DNA of 64,000 nt from DATFYM01 sp035315065 (GTDB taxonomy: Bacteria; Acidobacteriota; Terriglobia; UBA7540): NCBI GenBank assembly GCA_035315065.1, contig DATFYM010000140.1:1-64000 (forward strand), given 5' to 3'. Of this stretch, positions 20,901-28,229 are shown in pieces. Numbering within the stretch: position 1 is the first letter of the stretch; each line of letters starts with the position of its first letter. The notes under the pieces were generated by a model. The model did no database searches and was not told the origin of the DNA. It saw nothing but the letters and a program-made list of their open reading frames with translations. The position numbers and the translations under genes are program-made.

Positions 20901-23852
20901 GTGGCCACCCAGATGGAAGAGGATCTGGTCGGACAAGCGGTGGCGGATGGCATCGGCGCATTCACTGGAGAGGCGGTGGATGTCAATAGCTTCAAGGCTA
21001 GCCCCGGACTGACGCCCGCTGCTCCGCTCACTGGCAGCTTTACTGCAAGCTCAAACGGTCGCTTCACCGGCAAACTAAACACGACTTTGACGGGAGACAT
21101 CAAGGGCATCTTCTACGTCCTCGACCCCTCTGATGCCCTGTTCCTGGGCACGGACTCGGTTAGCCAATTTGATGGGCCCGCCACAGGTGTTTTGCGATAC
21201 TCCGGCATTACCGTTACCTTTGTTCCGCCGACTCCCTCTACGATTGGAGTTTCGAGCCCGACCGCGCTCACCGCTACGGTCAGCGGCGATCCGTCCAATG
21301 CGGGCGTAGACTGGGTTTGTAGCGGCTCGGGCTGCGGCTCGTTCAATCCGGCTCACACGGCGAGCGGCGGCACCACGATCTATACCGCACCGGCCACCGG
21401 GACCGTGACCATCACCGCCAGATCCACCGCCGACGGCCTCCGGACGGCCTCTTTCAATGCCACCATAACTATGTCGCCGGTTGTAAGCATCTCGCTTACC
21501 CAGCCGCCGCCTGCTTCCCTGGCTTCAGGCGCCCAAGCTTCGATAACGGCCACGGTCGCCAACGACTCTGGTTTGGGCGTGGACTGGTCGGTGACGTGCT
21601 CAGGCGCGAACTGCGGATCACTCAATCCGACGCACACCAACAGTGCTGTTTCCACCAGCTACACCGCCCCGGCGGCAGTGCCGGTGGGGAATACGGTGAC
21701 GATCATCGCTACCTCCACGGCTGACAATACGAAAAGCATTCCTGCCACTGTGATCGTGACCAGTCCGGCGACCATCGCTCTGACTACGCCACTGCCTGGG
21801 GTTGTGCGGTTCCTGGACGTCAATGCGGTCACGGCCACGGTCTCCAACGACCCGGTGGGCCTAGGTGTCAACTGGTCAGTGACCTGCCCAAGCGTGAACT
21901 GCGGCTCGTTCAATCCCGCCCACACGCTGAGCGGGAGCCCCACTTCCTACCAGGCCCCCCCGACCCAGCCGGAGGGCGGCCAAGTGAGCATCACTGCTAC
22001 GGCGACAGCTAATCTCAACCAATTCGTTAGCCAAGACGTGCAGATTTTTCCCCATATTGTGGTCACCTTTGTGTCGACGGCGGCGCCTCCGGTTTCGATC
22101 CAGGTGAACAGCACGGCTAAGATCGCCGCCGATGTCGCCAATGATTTGCACAGCCTCGGTGTGGACTGGACGGTAACTTGCGGCTCTACAACAGACTGCG
22201 GTTCGTTCAATCCGCCCCACACCGCCAGCGATTTCAAAACCACGTATACCGCCCCCGCCACCATACCTACCGGGACCGTGGCCTGCCCGGGAAGCCCCGG
22301 CCCTGTCCCGCTGTGTATCACCGCCACGTCGACCGAGGATCCGACGAAGTCCGCTAGTAGCAGTGTGACAATTACAGGGACTGGTGCCTTAGTTGGCCTT
22401 CTCAACGGGCAGTACGCCTTCTTGATCACAGGCACAGACTACGCTCCTTTCGGCCTGTCCTACACTGCGGTCGGGAGCATCAAAGCGGACGGCAAGGGGA
22501 TGATCATCAGCGGCGAGGAGGACTACAATGATCAGAATCCGCAGATCTCCCCCGGAGCTAACGTAAGCCTGACAGGAACCTACCAGATCGGGGCCGACGG
22601 GCGTGGCCAAATGACACTGCAAACGGGGAACGGCCATCTTGGCGTCAATGGCACCCAAACCCTAAGCTTCACTATGGTCAGCCCCCAGCATGCCTTGGTG
22701 ACCGAGTTTGACGGCGGAGGTACGTCCAGTGGCACCCTCGACCTGCAGACGCCAGCCGACTTTTCGCTCGGCTCTATTTCGGGCGGCTACGCTTTCACTT
22801 TTTCCGGCTTCGAAGCCTTTCAGCAAGGGACGGAACCGCCACCGTTGAACTTCGGGGGGGTGGTAACGGCGGCTGGGGATGGGACTATTACGACGGGCAT
22901 AGAGGACGTCAACGACTTGGACTCAGCCGTTGGCGTCATTCAGAGTATGCCTATCACCGGGACGTACAATGACGCCGGCGCCGGCTTTCCTGACTCGTTT
23001 GGGCGGGGCGAAAGCACTCCTTTCCAAACCGCGAGTTGCCCACCATCCCCCTTCCCCTGTGATGCCACCTTCGTCTATTATATCGTTGACAAGAACACTC
23101 TACATTTCATTGAGAATGATGGGAACGGTGTCACCGCCGGCTCCATGTTCGCTCAAGGGCCGGGACCCTTTTCCCTGTCCGGCCCCTACGCCTTCACGGC
23201 GGCGGGAAGAGGCTCAGGTGCTCCGGCAAACCCGCTGGTGTTGGGCGGTCTGCTCAACTCAAACGGAAGCGGTAACATCACCAGCATACTGGACGTCAAC
23301 AATGCGGGCACCCAGACGTATGGCGCTTCCCCCTCCGGCAGCTATACCATCGCCGCTAACGGCCGCGGCACCCTCACCCTCCAAAGCACCGGAGGGGTTT
23401 CGCAGTTTGCCGTGTACCTGACGTTGAACCAAGGCGTCAAGATGTTGGAACTGGATAAGGGCCTGACAAGCAGCGGCACTACTTACGCCCAAAGCGGGGG
23501 GATCTCGGGCGCCAGCTTCCGGGGCAACTACGCCGCGAGCGTCCAGGCTGTCACGGCAAAGGACGAAGAGGATCTGGTCGGACAGGCGATTCCTGACGGC
23601 ATCTCCAGCCTCGGCGGGACGGTCGACTTTAACCAGTTCACGATTGCTGGCGGAACTCCAAGCTTCACCGAGACGCCATCTGCCACCCTTAGCGGTGGCT
23701 TTACGCCCAGCTCAAACGGGCGCTTTACTGGCGCGGCGACCACACTCACCGGGTTTTTCTATGTGCTGAATGATTCAACAGTGCTGTTCTTGGGAGCAGA
23801 TAAGAACGGTGCGCTGGCTACGGGGGTTCTGCAATCGCAGGTGTTACAATAA
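11937..23852 (+). CDS. Giant lipoprotein with about 30 Ig-like repeats (3971 residues)
   Basis: One open frame of 11.9 kb. The N-terminus has a hydrophobic segment ending SPLYWGCGGGGG, a plausible lipobox with C77; the 60 residues before it suggest that the true start is later, for example ATG 12024. By eye there are 26 repeats of about 85-100 residues, then a beta-rich module (about 19770-21210), four more repeats, and a second copy of the module to the C-terminus (about 22385-23850). Each repeat has GVDWxxxC, CGSF-P-HTASG, T-TAPA, VT-TATSTAD. The paired cysteines about 5-7 residues apart suggest a disulfide per repeat. The module itself repeats GxYAF, GG-G-D-N and GRGT-L motifs about four times. 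The adjacent 1035-residue lipoprotein is a shorter relative. No catalytic motif is seen. It is probably a cell-surface stalk or adhesin, which is inference. Confidence 0.72.
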   Translation: MNKVGEAQLVSNRRRREVAEAGNRTKRSLMANVCASASRREFVRFFPSSRGLGRSKAVRTSLLLFLTALTSPLYWGCGGGGGSPAYAPPSTVSISLNAVPASPFLIGTSTAVSATVANDSQNMGVDWYAGCISSKCGTFSPTHTASGASTTYTAPASLPGGSTGNSVNITARSTQDPNQKATVAIVLTDGISVAFTQPPPASSLAGVPVTIAAYVAHDVVNPLNQGNGVDWIATCGTAPGCGSFNPVHTLNGAPTIFTSAASLAPGTTVTISAYSTADSVAFANANLVITAPPISISMTKSPPPSLRAGATAMLAATVAHDSSGAGVDWTVTCASSNCGSFNPAHTASGAATTFTAPATVPTGGIVTLTAAATADHTKSVQATVIITLAFAQAPPPSLVTGGTAILAVTVNDPSGAGVDWTVTCGSSNCGSFNPAHTASGAATTFTAPASAPFGETVTLTATATGDHSQTVQAIVTIAPSPITIAFTQAPPASLQAGATAMLTATVTNDPSLAGVDWTVACGSSNCGSFNPAHTASGAATTFTAPAAAPNGGIVTLTATATANHTQSVQAVVSITTPPITIAFTQAPPAALQTGTTAMLAATVTNDSSGAGVDWTVSCGSSQCGSFNPAHTASGAPTTFTAPAAVPIGGIVTLTATATANHSQNVQAVVSITTTPPPITIAFTQAPPASLQTGTTAMLATTVSNDPSGAGVDWTVTCSSSNCGSLNPAHTASGASTTFTAPAAVPTPGIVTLTATATADHSQSVHGTVSITTTPPPITITFTQVPPASLQTGTTAMLAATVSNDSSAAGVDWTVTCGSSNCGSFNPAHTASGSATTFTAPAAVPSGGIVTLIATATADHSQSVHGTVSITTTPPQITITFTQAPPASLQTGATAMLAATVSNDSSAAGVDWTVACGSSNCGSFNPAHTASGAATTFTAPAVVPAGGIVTLTATATANHGQSAQAIVSITPPISIAFTQPPPASLQTGATAMLSAAVTNDSSGAGVDWTCAPLSACGTFSPAHTASGAPTTFTAPATVPSGSTVTIVASATAAPGVTVSGTVAITPPIAVLLVTPPASLEQGAAAMVSATVSNDPGNRGVDWTATCGTPNCGTFSPPHTASGVTTTFSDLATSGDTVTLKAVSTADPTKSASANVAVTPYITLAIISAPSSLQTTAQTMMSATVSNDSANLGVDWSATCNTLPCGTFSPAHTASGVSTTFSDSAPAGDTVTLAATSTADHAKSATATVPITALIAVSIVSRPTNLETGAQAIAVSAVVSNDPANRGVDWTATCGTPPCGSFNPAHTASGANTTFMDSAPGGDTVILIATSTADPTKSATAKVPITAPIVVSILSPPSSLETFAQAMVSATVSNDSAHRGIDWTATCSSASCGSFSPAHTASGVTTTFVDSALAGDTVTLIATSTADPTKFAQAPVSITAMISVTIPSPPMFLRENAQAALTADVANDATNAGVDWTVSCGQSDCGSFNPMHTASGDSTTYSAPASVPQGGIKLFVAANSTADPKQSAQATIDVFPPISLAFSVNPPGTMQTGTQANIAVTVNNDPQNQGVTWSAGSCGQSDCGSFNPVQTLSGVTTTYTAPATAPPAGTVTITAASVTDPTQTATAMVNVTAAAVISVTLSQPPPNSLTTGSQAALTATVTNDASNMGVDWSVTCTNPNGPDCGSFSPTHTASGVQTTYTAPANVPSSGITVTLTAASTANSAQTATATVTITPPVQIALTQGPPNTMEQSATASIIATVANDPNSKGMSWTVACGTPPCGTVNPTSTASGLPTTYTAPASVSADLVVTITAAANADMTKTVSTMVTVTPLISVTITQQPSSVNVSATAPLAATVANDLNNLGVDWTVDCGSPGNCGSLSPTHTASGMTTTYTAPASEPAGDPVTITAASTADSTKTTTASVFILPPLAVLITQQPPSSLNASATVQVTATVTNDPQTQGVIWTVSCGSPGGCGSFSPMSTASGVATTYTAPASVPTPNSVTITATSVTDPTKMMSTTMVTIIPPISVAISQQPPPSMNVSSTAQVAATVSNDLGNQGTGWTATCGSPGSCGSFSPTNSPNGAATTYTAPASVPNGNSVTITATSITDPTKTATASAVTILPPISVSISQQPPSQMNVLTMAQVTATVANDPKNQGVNWTIAGCSGSCGTFSFASTASGAATTYTAPSTVPNPNTVTITATSVTDPTKTATAVVTILPPISISLSALPPQMNVSTTAQVTATVANDPKSQGVNWTIASCSGSCGTFSPNPTASGAPTTYTAPSAVPTPNAITITATSVTDPTKTATAVVNILPPISVSLSALPPQMNVSTTAQVTATVANDPKTQGVNWTATCGGPGSCGSFNPPTTASGAATTYTAPASVPSGSVTITATSITDPTKAASSTAVTILPPISIAFSQSQSPPLTILTSATAQMAATVTNDLSVGGVDWTVTCGGSNCGSFNLPHTASGATTSYTAPATVPSGASVTIKATSTTDTSKSITASVTITALAIAVTINLQPPASIQTGATAQVAAAVANDSSNAGVDWSLTCDGADCGSFSSSTSTGPAPTIHQAIGSPVTYTAPATVPPGNEVTLTATSTADPTKSATAIPVRITSLLQGQYAFLIAGQKGSGSSSGFYVAIGSITADGAGRITAGNEDFFDPFSSNNRTGTEVPLIGNYSIGPDGRGTITLTAAGVGVSDLGSAGTETLSVAVLNPKHALITEFDSSATSSGTLDLQDPSAFSAAAFSGAYAFTLSGIDTSGFPNTHPLSLGGVLTANGSGAFTAVTEDINDLINGGTVTQPTFTGGDYEFDVPMQFGRGTAMFTPSSGPNQDFFFYVVDSGTIRFIETDLNGLTAGSLFTQGSGQLSNASLSGSYAFTTAGSSASGPLAAGGLFTANQNGNLASVTMDVNNFGAVASAQPSGTYSIASNGRGTLTFNPATGSVSQYAVYPTLNQGALLVELDKGLTSRGTAFAQTSASTLNGNYAVNLDVATQMEEDLVGQAVADGIGAFTGEAVDVNSFKASPGLTPAAPLTGSFTASSNGRFTGKLNTTLTGDIKGIFYVLDPSDALFLGTDSVSQFDGPATGVLRYSGITVTFVPPTPSTIGVSSPTALTATVSGDPSNAGVDWVCSGSGCGSFNPAHTASGGTTIYTAPATGTVTITARSTADGLRTASFNATITMSPVVSISLTQPPPASLASGAQASITATVANDSGLGVDWSVTCSGANCGSLNPTHTNSAVSTSYTAPAAVPVGNTVTIIATSTADNTKSIPATVIVTSPATIALTTPLPGVVRFLDVNAVTATVSNDPVGLGVNWSVTCPSVNCGSFNPAHTLSGSPTSYQAPPTQPEGGQVSITATATANLNQFVSQDVQIFPHIVVTFVSTAAPPVSIQVNSTAKIAADVANDLHSLGVDWTVTCGSTTDCGSFNPPHTASDFKTTYTAPATIPTGTVACPGSPGPVPLCITATSTEDPTKSASSSVTITGTGALVGLLNGQYAFLITGTDYAPFGLSYTAVGSIKADGKGMIISGEEDYNDQNPQISPGANVSLTGTYQIGADGRGQMTLQTGNGHLGVNGTQTLSFTMVSPQHALVTEFDGGGTSSGTLDLQTPADFSLGSISGGYAFTFSGFEAFQQGTEPPPLNFGGVVTAAGDGTITTGIEDVNDLDSAVGVIQSMPITGTYNDAGAGFPDSFGRGESTPFQTASCPPSPFPCDATFVYYIVDKNTLHFIENDGNGVTAGSMFAQGPGPFSLSGPYAFTAAGRGSGAPANPLVLGGLLNSNGSGNITSILDVNNAGTQTYGASPSGSYTIAANGRGTLTLQSTGGVSQFAVYLTLNQGVKMLELDKGLTSSGTTYAQSGGISGASFRGNYAASVQAVTAKDEEDLVGQAIPDGISSLGGTVDFNQFTIAGGTPSFTETPSATLSGGFTPSSNGRFTGAATTLTGFFYVLNDSTVLFLGADKNGALATGVLQSQVLQ
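12820..14850 (+). repeat. Near-identical tandem coding repeats of 288-297 bp
   Basis: Consecutive repeat units begin at 13380, 13671, 13968, 14265, 14562 and 14850, spacings of 291, 297, 297, 297 and 288 bases. These units are far more alike at the DNA level than those after 15000, pointing to recent expansion by unequal recombination. The encoded units are the third to ninth Ig-like repeats of the giant protein. Confidence 0.8.
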
Positions 23853-23861
23853 TGACGCTCG

Positions 23862-23902
23862 CGGGCCTTCCCTCTTCGAACGAGAGGGAACCCCGCCCGC
23901 GC
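23862..23902. terminator. Hairpin between the giant gene and the HEAT-repeat gene
   Basis: CGCGGG with TTCCCTCTT pairs with GAGAGGGAA and CCCGCCCGCG around the loop CGAAC. It starts about 10 bases after the stop codon. There is no T-run, so an intrinsic terminator is only one possibility. Confidence 0.45.
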
Positions 23903-23926
23903 CTTGACGTTTCGCGGGGATAGCTT

Positions 23927-25018
23927 ATGAAGCCAATTATACGCAACGTCATAAGTGGATGCCGAAAACCTCCCAAGCATGTCATTCTCCCCGCGCTTCT
24001 CCTGGCCTGCACCTTACTAGTGACCTCGGCTAGTCAGTTGGCGGGTGCAATGCAAATCCACAATGGTGGACCGGGCGTCGCGCCCCCGTCACCGAAGCAA
24101 CCGCTGCCCAGCCAAAACACTCCGCCTCCCATCACGTCGCAGGACTCTCGCGCTCCCCAGACGTTGAAAGTGAGGTGGGCGGCGGGAAAACTCAGTGTGG
24201 ACGCCGAAGGGGCTCCGCTCATGGAGGTGCTTCGCGCCGTTTCTCGCCAAACAGGAATTGTAGTGAGTGGCGCCCAGGGGCATCGTGACCCCGTTTTTGC
24301 GCACCTTGAGGGAATCGATTGGCGAGAGGCGCTGCAGTCGTTGCTCTGCCGCCTTAACTATGCCATCATCACCGGGCCCTCGCCGGCGCCCCGTGGTGCG
24401 CGGGTGGTCATTTTCAGGGGCGGCCCTGGCACAGGGCAAGGTGACTTCCATACCGGTGCATCGGGACCGTTGAGCAACGACCCCGAGGATGTGAAACTGA
24501 AAGCAGTAGAGGATGCCGTCCAGGGGAAAGACCGGCGTACGCTGAAGAGCCTCATCCAGGATAACGATCCGACGGTCCAGTCAGCCGCTTTCGAGGCTCT
24601 GGCGGCGCAGGACAAGGACTTGGCGGTTTCGCTCCTGGTGACCAGTGCGAGGCGCAACCCCGATGCGGCGGCCCGGCTCCAGTCGCTTCAACTTCTGGAG
24701 CAGACCGACACCGCCGACGAGCAACTCCGAATCTCCACCTTGCGTGAAAGCTTGCGGGATGGCGACCCTTCGGTCAGTGCCTATGCCATTCAATCGCTGG
24801 CTAGTAACGGAAATCCCGCCGCTGTGGAGGCATTGAGCGTGGCTTTCCACAGTGGCGATCCTTCCACCCGATGGATGCTGATTCAGAGTGTGGCCGGGAC
24901 GGCCGCGGCGGCTCCGCTCCTCCACGAGGCCCTCTCCGACCCGGATGAGGCGGTCAGTGGTCTGGCTGCAACTTTGCTCAAGCAGAGCGAAGCGAGCGCC
25001 TCAGCGGCAAGCCAGTAG
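23927..25018 (+). CDS. Exported HEAT-repeat protein with an STN-like domain
   Basis: A 363-residue protein with a signal sequence (VILPALLLACTLLVTSASQL), a Pro-rich linker, a short STN-like segment (about 95-150: LSVDAEGAPLMEVLRAVSRQ, then IDWREALQSLLCRL) and alpha-helical HEAT-type repeats (about 185-355: DNDPTVQSAAFEALA, DGDPSVSAYAIQSLA, DPDEAVSGLAATLL). STN domains occur at the N-termini of secretins and TonB-dependent receptors; HEAT repeats bind proteins. A periplasmic scaffold role is inference. The first 20 codons overlap a remnant of the dispersed family C repeat (GTCATAAGTGGATGCCG and CATGTCATTCT), so the start region may be derived from a repeat. GGGGA lies seven bases before the ATG. 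It follows the giant lipoprotein on the same strand by 74 bases, but a hairpin lies between. Confidence 0.68.
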   Translation: MKPIIRNVISGCRKPPKHVILPALLLACTLLVTSASQLAGAMQIHNGGPGVAPPSPKQPLPSQNTPPPITSQDSRAPQTLKVRWAAGKLSVDAEGAPLMEVLRAVSRQTGIVVSGAQGHRDPVFAHLEGIDWREALQSLLCRLNYAIITGPSPAPRGARVVIFRGGPGTGQGDFHTGASGPLSNDPEDVKLKAVEDAVQGKDRRTLKSLIQDNDPTVQSAAFEALAAQDKDLAVSLLVTSARRNPDAAARLQSLQLLEQTDTADEQLRISTLRESLRDGDPSVSAYAIQSLASNGNPAAVEALSVAFHSGDPSTRWMLIQSVAGTAAAAPLLHEALSDPDEAVSGLAATLLKQSEASASAASQ

Positions 25019-25080
25019 CTGAACCTGGGCCCTGACTACACAGCCTAGAGGCCCATCCGGAAACCCGCCATGGGCGCGAA

Positions 25081-25205
25081 AGAATTGCAGATTGACGATT
25101 GACGATTGAAAGATAGTCTCATTGACGATTGTCGATGGCCTATTGAAAGCGCCGCGCGGCTTGCCGACCCTCCTCTTCCAATCGTCAATCTGCAATCGGC
25201 AATTT
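25081..25205. repeat. Dispersed GATTGACGATTG inverted repeat
   Basis: GAATTGCAGATTGACGATTG on the left is mirrored by CAATCGTCAATCTGCAATC on the right. Same family as 2924-3070. It lies between two convergent genes. Confidence 0.75.
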
Positions 25206-25272
25206 TTCGCGCTCCCTTGGGTTTCCGGATGGATCTCTAGCTAGCTAGCTAACCGGCCTAATCGGCTCAAGT

Positions 25273-25857
25273 TCACTTGCTCTGCCCCTCAACCCGAGCC
25301 GGTGCCTTCTGGCGATAGAGAGACCAATCAACCTGCTGCGCCATCGCTTCGACGTGCAGCGGGATATTGAGAAACGTCTGGACAGCTTGCGCAGTCGAGA
25401 GCGGCTCACGGAGGGCCGTGTGGTAGTCGATGCGGCAAACCCGCTGCGGCCGTCGTTCCAGCCAGGTACTCACCTGATTAAGGTGGGCCTGGAGCGCGGC
25501 CATCAGTGCCGGCGCGGCCAGGGAGGAGCCCGTAGTGCCCCTTCGACGGATCATCTCCGCCTGGGAAGCGAGCACCTCGGGAAGGGGACGGCGCATGAAG
25601 ATGATGCGGTAGTCGTTGTCTTCCGGCAACGAAAAGAGAAACGAGGAGATCACCTTGACGGCCTTACCCTCGGCTTCCGCCAGGCACCCCGGCGCTTGAG
25701 GCAGGGTCTTGATCGGCTCCCACTCGTAATACCCACGTGGGTTGTCCACGTCCTTCTCGCGCTGGCCATCGGTCAGTACTGGCAGGCCTCCAGCGGCAAG
25801 CATCTGCATCATGAGGGAAGTGCCTGAGCGCGGCAGCCCGGACACGATGGTGATCAA
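25273..25857 (-). CDS. Sulfotransferase-family protein
   Basis: A 194-residue protein starting with the PAPS-binding loop (ITIVSGLPRSGTSLMMQML). Known sulfotransferases use this P-loop-like 5'-PSB motif to hold PAPS and move sulfate to a sugar, lipid or protein. A later YRIIFMRRPLPEVLASQ segment fits the 3'-phosphate site. The start is TTG at 25857 because AAAGGAG lies nine bases upstream; longer frames run into the preceding gene and have no ribosome site. It is shorter than many sulfotransferases. It follows the phosphodiesterase-TPR gene by 34 bases on the same strand, so the two are likely cotranscribed. The acceptor is unknown. Confidence 0.75.
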   Translation of the reverse strand: MITIVSGLPRSGTSLMMQMLAAGGLPVLTDGQREKDVDNPRGYYEWEPIKTLPQAPGCLAEAEGKAVKVISSFLFSLPEDNDYRIIFMRRPLPEVLASQAEMIRRRGTTGSSLAAPALMAALQAHLNQVSTWLERRPQRVCRIDYHTALREPLSTAQAVQTFLNIPLHVEAMAQQVDWSLYRQKAPARVEGQSK

Positions 25858-25891
25858 CGGTGCTGCTCCTTTCTCAAAAGCAGGGGCAGGG

Positions 25892-28072
25892 TCAGGCCAC
25901 GGCGGCGGTCTCCCGTTGCCGCCGCAACTCGTCGAACATCTTCTTGTGCTGCGCCGCCTTGGCCAAGTCGCCTCCCGGCTGGCTGTAAAGTGCTGCCAGC
26001 CAGCGATGGGCGTGGCTGAGGCCGGGCATAATGGCAAGGGAAGTCTCAAAGGCTAGCCGGGCGCGATGCAGGTGACCGAGGCGGGCCAGTGCCACACCCA
26101 AGCGAAAATGAGCGCGGGGCAAGAAGTGCTCCAGGCTCACGGCGTGCAGAGACTCTGCCACGGCGTCGTCATTCCGCCGTTGGCGCAAGTACACGATTGC
26201 CATCCCCAGGTGTGCCTCGGGACTGTCCTCGTCGATCTCAATCGCCTTGCGAAAAGCCGCTTCCGCATTTTCGAGCTCACCGAGGCGCAAGTAGGCGTCA
26301 CCAAGGCTTAAGTGCAGGTTGGGAAGGCGAGGGTTCGCCTCCCCGGCACGCGTCAGGCGGGCGAGTGCGCTTTCTACGTTTCCCTCTTGGAACTCGATCA
26401 GGCCCAGCAGCCAGTCTGCCCAGGCACGTAGCACCACTGGGTCCGGCGCCGCGGGTTTGGCAGGGGCATCGCCGTCGGGCATCGCGTCGGCCCCCGATTC
26501 CGCATTTTTCCTCGCCGCTTCTGACCCCGCAGCCTTCTCCGTCCCTCCCGCGCTTCCCGAACTGTCGGGCGCGGACTGGGCTATCCGGTTCACTTCATCC
26601 AGGATTTCTTCCAGGAGGCGCCGGGCATCGGCGGGCCGCCCCAGCGCGTAATAGCACCGCGCCAGGTTCTGGTGGAAGCGGAGCCGCGGTGGCTTCTGGT
26701 TGGCCACCTCCTCCAAAAGCGGCAACGCAAGGGTCGGCCGCCGGCTCTCGAGATAGACTAGCGCCAGATTGTACCGGAGCTCTCGTACCCAGGTTTCCAC
26801 CGCCTGGGCTTGGTCCCCCTCCGGCTTCTGAATATAGCCCAAGGCGACAAACTGTTCGATCACCGCCTGGGCGGCCCCGGGATCCATGCCCAAGTCCGCC
26901 GGGTGCATGCCGCACTCACCCGGCTCTGCTTCCCAACTCGGAATGCGGAGCACCTCGGGCGGTTCGTCAAAGGCCTGCACCAGGACCCGGCCGTCCATGT
27001 CCTCCCCCACCGGCAAGCCAAAGAGGGTTAGGAGGGTGGGGGTTATGTCCAGCAGCGTGGCGCCGAAGATGCGCTCATCCTGCCGGATATGAGGCCCCTT
27101 CATGCAAAAGATGCCAATGGGCCGGTGTTGAATCGTGGGGCCCGACGGCTCATTCGGCACAACCCTCGGCCGCAGATGGTCGGAGTGGAAACCGTGGTCC
27201 GACAACAGCAACACCGTGGCCTCCGGACCCGCCAAGGCCAGCAGAGTAGCCAGCATCAGGTCATGAAAACGGTAAGCGTTGTTCACCACGTCTTTGTAAA
27301 TCTCGAAATCACGCTCCGGAATCCCCGGCAGGCGCGGCGGATGGTAGTTCATGAATCCGTGGCAGAAGTGGTCGATGCCGTTGTAAAAGACGGCCATGAA
27401 GTCCCAAGGCTGGTTCTGGAGAATCCAGGTGGCGGCGTTGTGGATCGACAGGTTCTCCGCCAGCAGCTTGGCAAAGGCGGCCAGCCTTTGGTCGTTCTTC
27501 TGGTCGATCTCCGCGGCGCGCGGAATCCAGGGCAAAATGGCGTCCTGCGTGAGCTCGCCGGGGTGCATGCGAAGCTCAGCAAACGTGTCGCGCAGGCTTT
27601 CGGGATGGACCGCCCCGGCCGGCAACGGCCAAGGCTGCCCGAGCGGCGCGGTGGCCAAAGGGTAAGCCTCGGAAATGGAGATCCCATGGATCGGCTCGGC
27701 GGGGTGGCTGGCAAACCAGCCCACAACGTGCGTGTGGTATCCGCACTGGGAGAGGCTATTCCAGATCGCCTTCACTCGACGCGAGGTGCTGGAGATGGGC
27801 CGGACGCCCCCGGTATGCGGGTCCGGCTCGACGAATCCGTGGATGCCGTGCTTATCCGCCCGCATGCCCGTGGCAATCGAGGCCCACAGCATAGGCGAAA
27901 TGATGGGCCGCAGCGTAGCCAGGTTTCCCATCACTCCCTGGTTGATGAGACGGTTGAGGTTTGGCATCAGCCCTTGGTCCAGCAGGGGCGTCGCCACCTT
28001 CCAGTCCGCCGCATCCCATCCGATTAGGAGAACCTTCTTGGCGAGTCGTCGTTCTTTCATTTCAGATCGCAT
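25892..28072 (-). CDS. Alkaline-phosphatase-superfamily phosphodiesterase fused to TPR repeats
   Basis: A 726-residue protein. Residues about 13-400 form a type I phosphodiesterase/nucleotide pyrophosphatase domain. It shows VLLIGWDAADW (first metal Asp D19), IISPMLWASIATG with S59 as likely nucleophile, YNGIDHFCHGF, and LLLSDHGFHSDH for the later metal ligands. Residues about 410-720 are TPR repeats (ALARLTRAGEANPRLPNLHL, DAYLRLGELENAEAAFRKAI). There is no clear signal peptide, so location is uncertain. The domain family hydrolyses phosphodiesters or sulfate esters, or transfers phospho groups. The pairing with a sulfotransferase gene suggests work on a sulfated or phosphorylated surface molecule, which is inference. 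Start choice is open: ATG 28072 or ATG 28060; neither has a strong ribosome site. Confidence 0.78.
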   Translation of the reverse strand: MRSEMKERRLAKKVLLIGWDAADWKVATPLLDQGLMPNLNRLINQGVMGNLATLRPIISPMLWASIATGMRADKHGIHGFVEPDPHTGGVRPISSTSRRVKAIWNSLSQCGYHTHVVGWFASHPAEPIHGISISEAYPLATAPLGQPWPLPAGAVHPESLRDTFAELRMHPGELTQDAILPWIPRAAEIDQKNDQRLAAFAKLLAENLSIHNAATWILQNQPWDFMAVFYNGIDHFCHGFMNYHPPRLPGIPERDFEIYKDVVNNAYRFHDLMLATLLALAGPEATVLLLSDHGFHSDHLRPRVVPNEPSGPTIQHRPIGIFCMKGPHIRQDERIFGATLLDITPTLLTLFGLPVGEDMDGRVLVQAFDEPPEVLRIPSWEAEPGECGMHPADLGMDPGAAQAVIEQFVALGYIQKPEGDQAQAVETWVRELRYNLALVYLESRRPTLALPLLEEVANQKPPRLRFHQNLARCYYALGRPADARRLLEEILDEVNRIAQSAPDSSGSAGGTEKAAGSEAARKNAESGADAMPDGDAPAKPAAPDPVVLRAWADWLLGLIEFQEGNVESALARLTRAGEANPRLPNLHLSLGDAYLRLGELENAEAAFRKAIEIDEDSPEAHLGMAIVYLRQRRNDDAVAESLHAVSLEHFLPRAHFRLGVALARLGHLHRARLAFETSLAIMPGLSHAHRWLAALYSQPGGDLAKAAQHKKMFDELRRQRETAAVA

Positions 28073-28166
28073 TCTGTCAGCTTAGGTTGCTGCGAAAGGG
28101 GCCATCGGTAGGGCCAAGAGCGGGATCGACCTAGACTTAATTAATCAACAGAAAAGGAATCGGAGG

Positions 28167-28193
28167 CCGCAGGGCTCTTGACGAGCCCCGCGG
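28167..28193 (-). terminator. Hairpin downstream of the PEP-CTERM gene
   Basis: CCGCAGGGCTC and GAGCCCCGCGG pair around TTGAC, about 40 bases past the stop at 28230. The minus-strand sequence after it is moderately T-rich. Confidence 0.45.
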
Positions 28194-28229
28194 ATCGCCC
28201 TCCTTGCAGCGACTTCTGACTTCTGTTAT

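Noticed and set aside
25858..26049. Longer N-terminus for the sulfotransferase
   Set aside because: It overlaps the 3' end of the upstream gene and lacks a ribosome site. TTG 25857 follows AAAGGAG.
26089..27249. A 386-codon plus-strand open frame opposite the phosphodiesterase-TPR gene
   Set aside because: Composition is Pro/Arg/Ser-rich with no motif, while the opposite strand has clear catalytic and TPR motifs.
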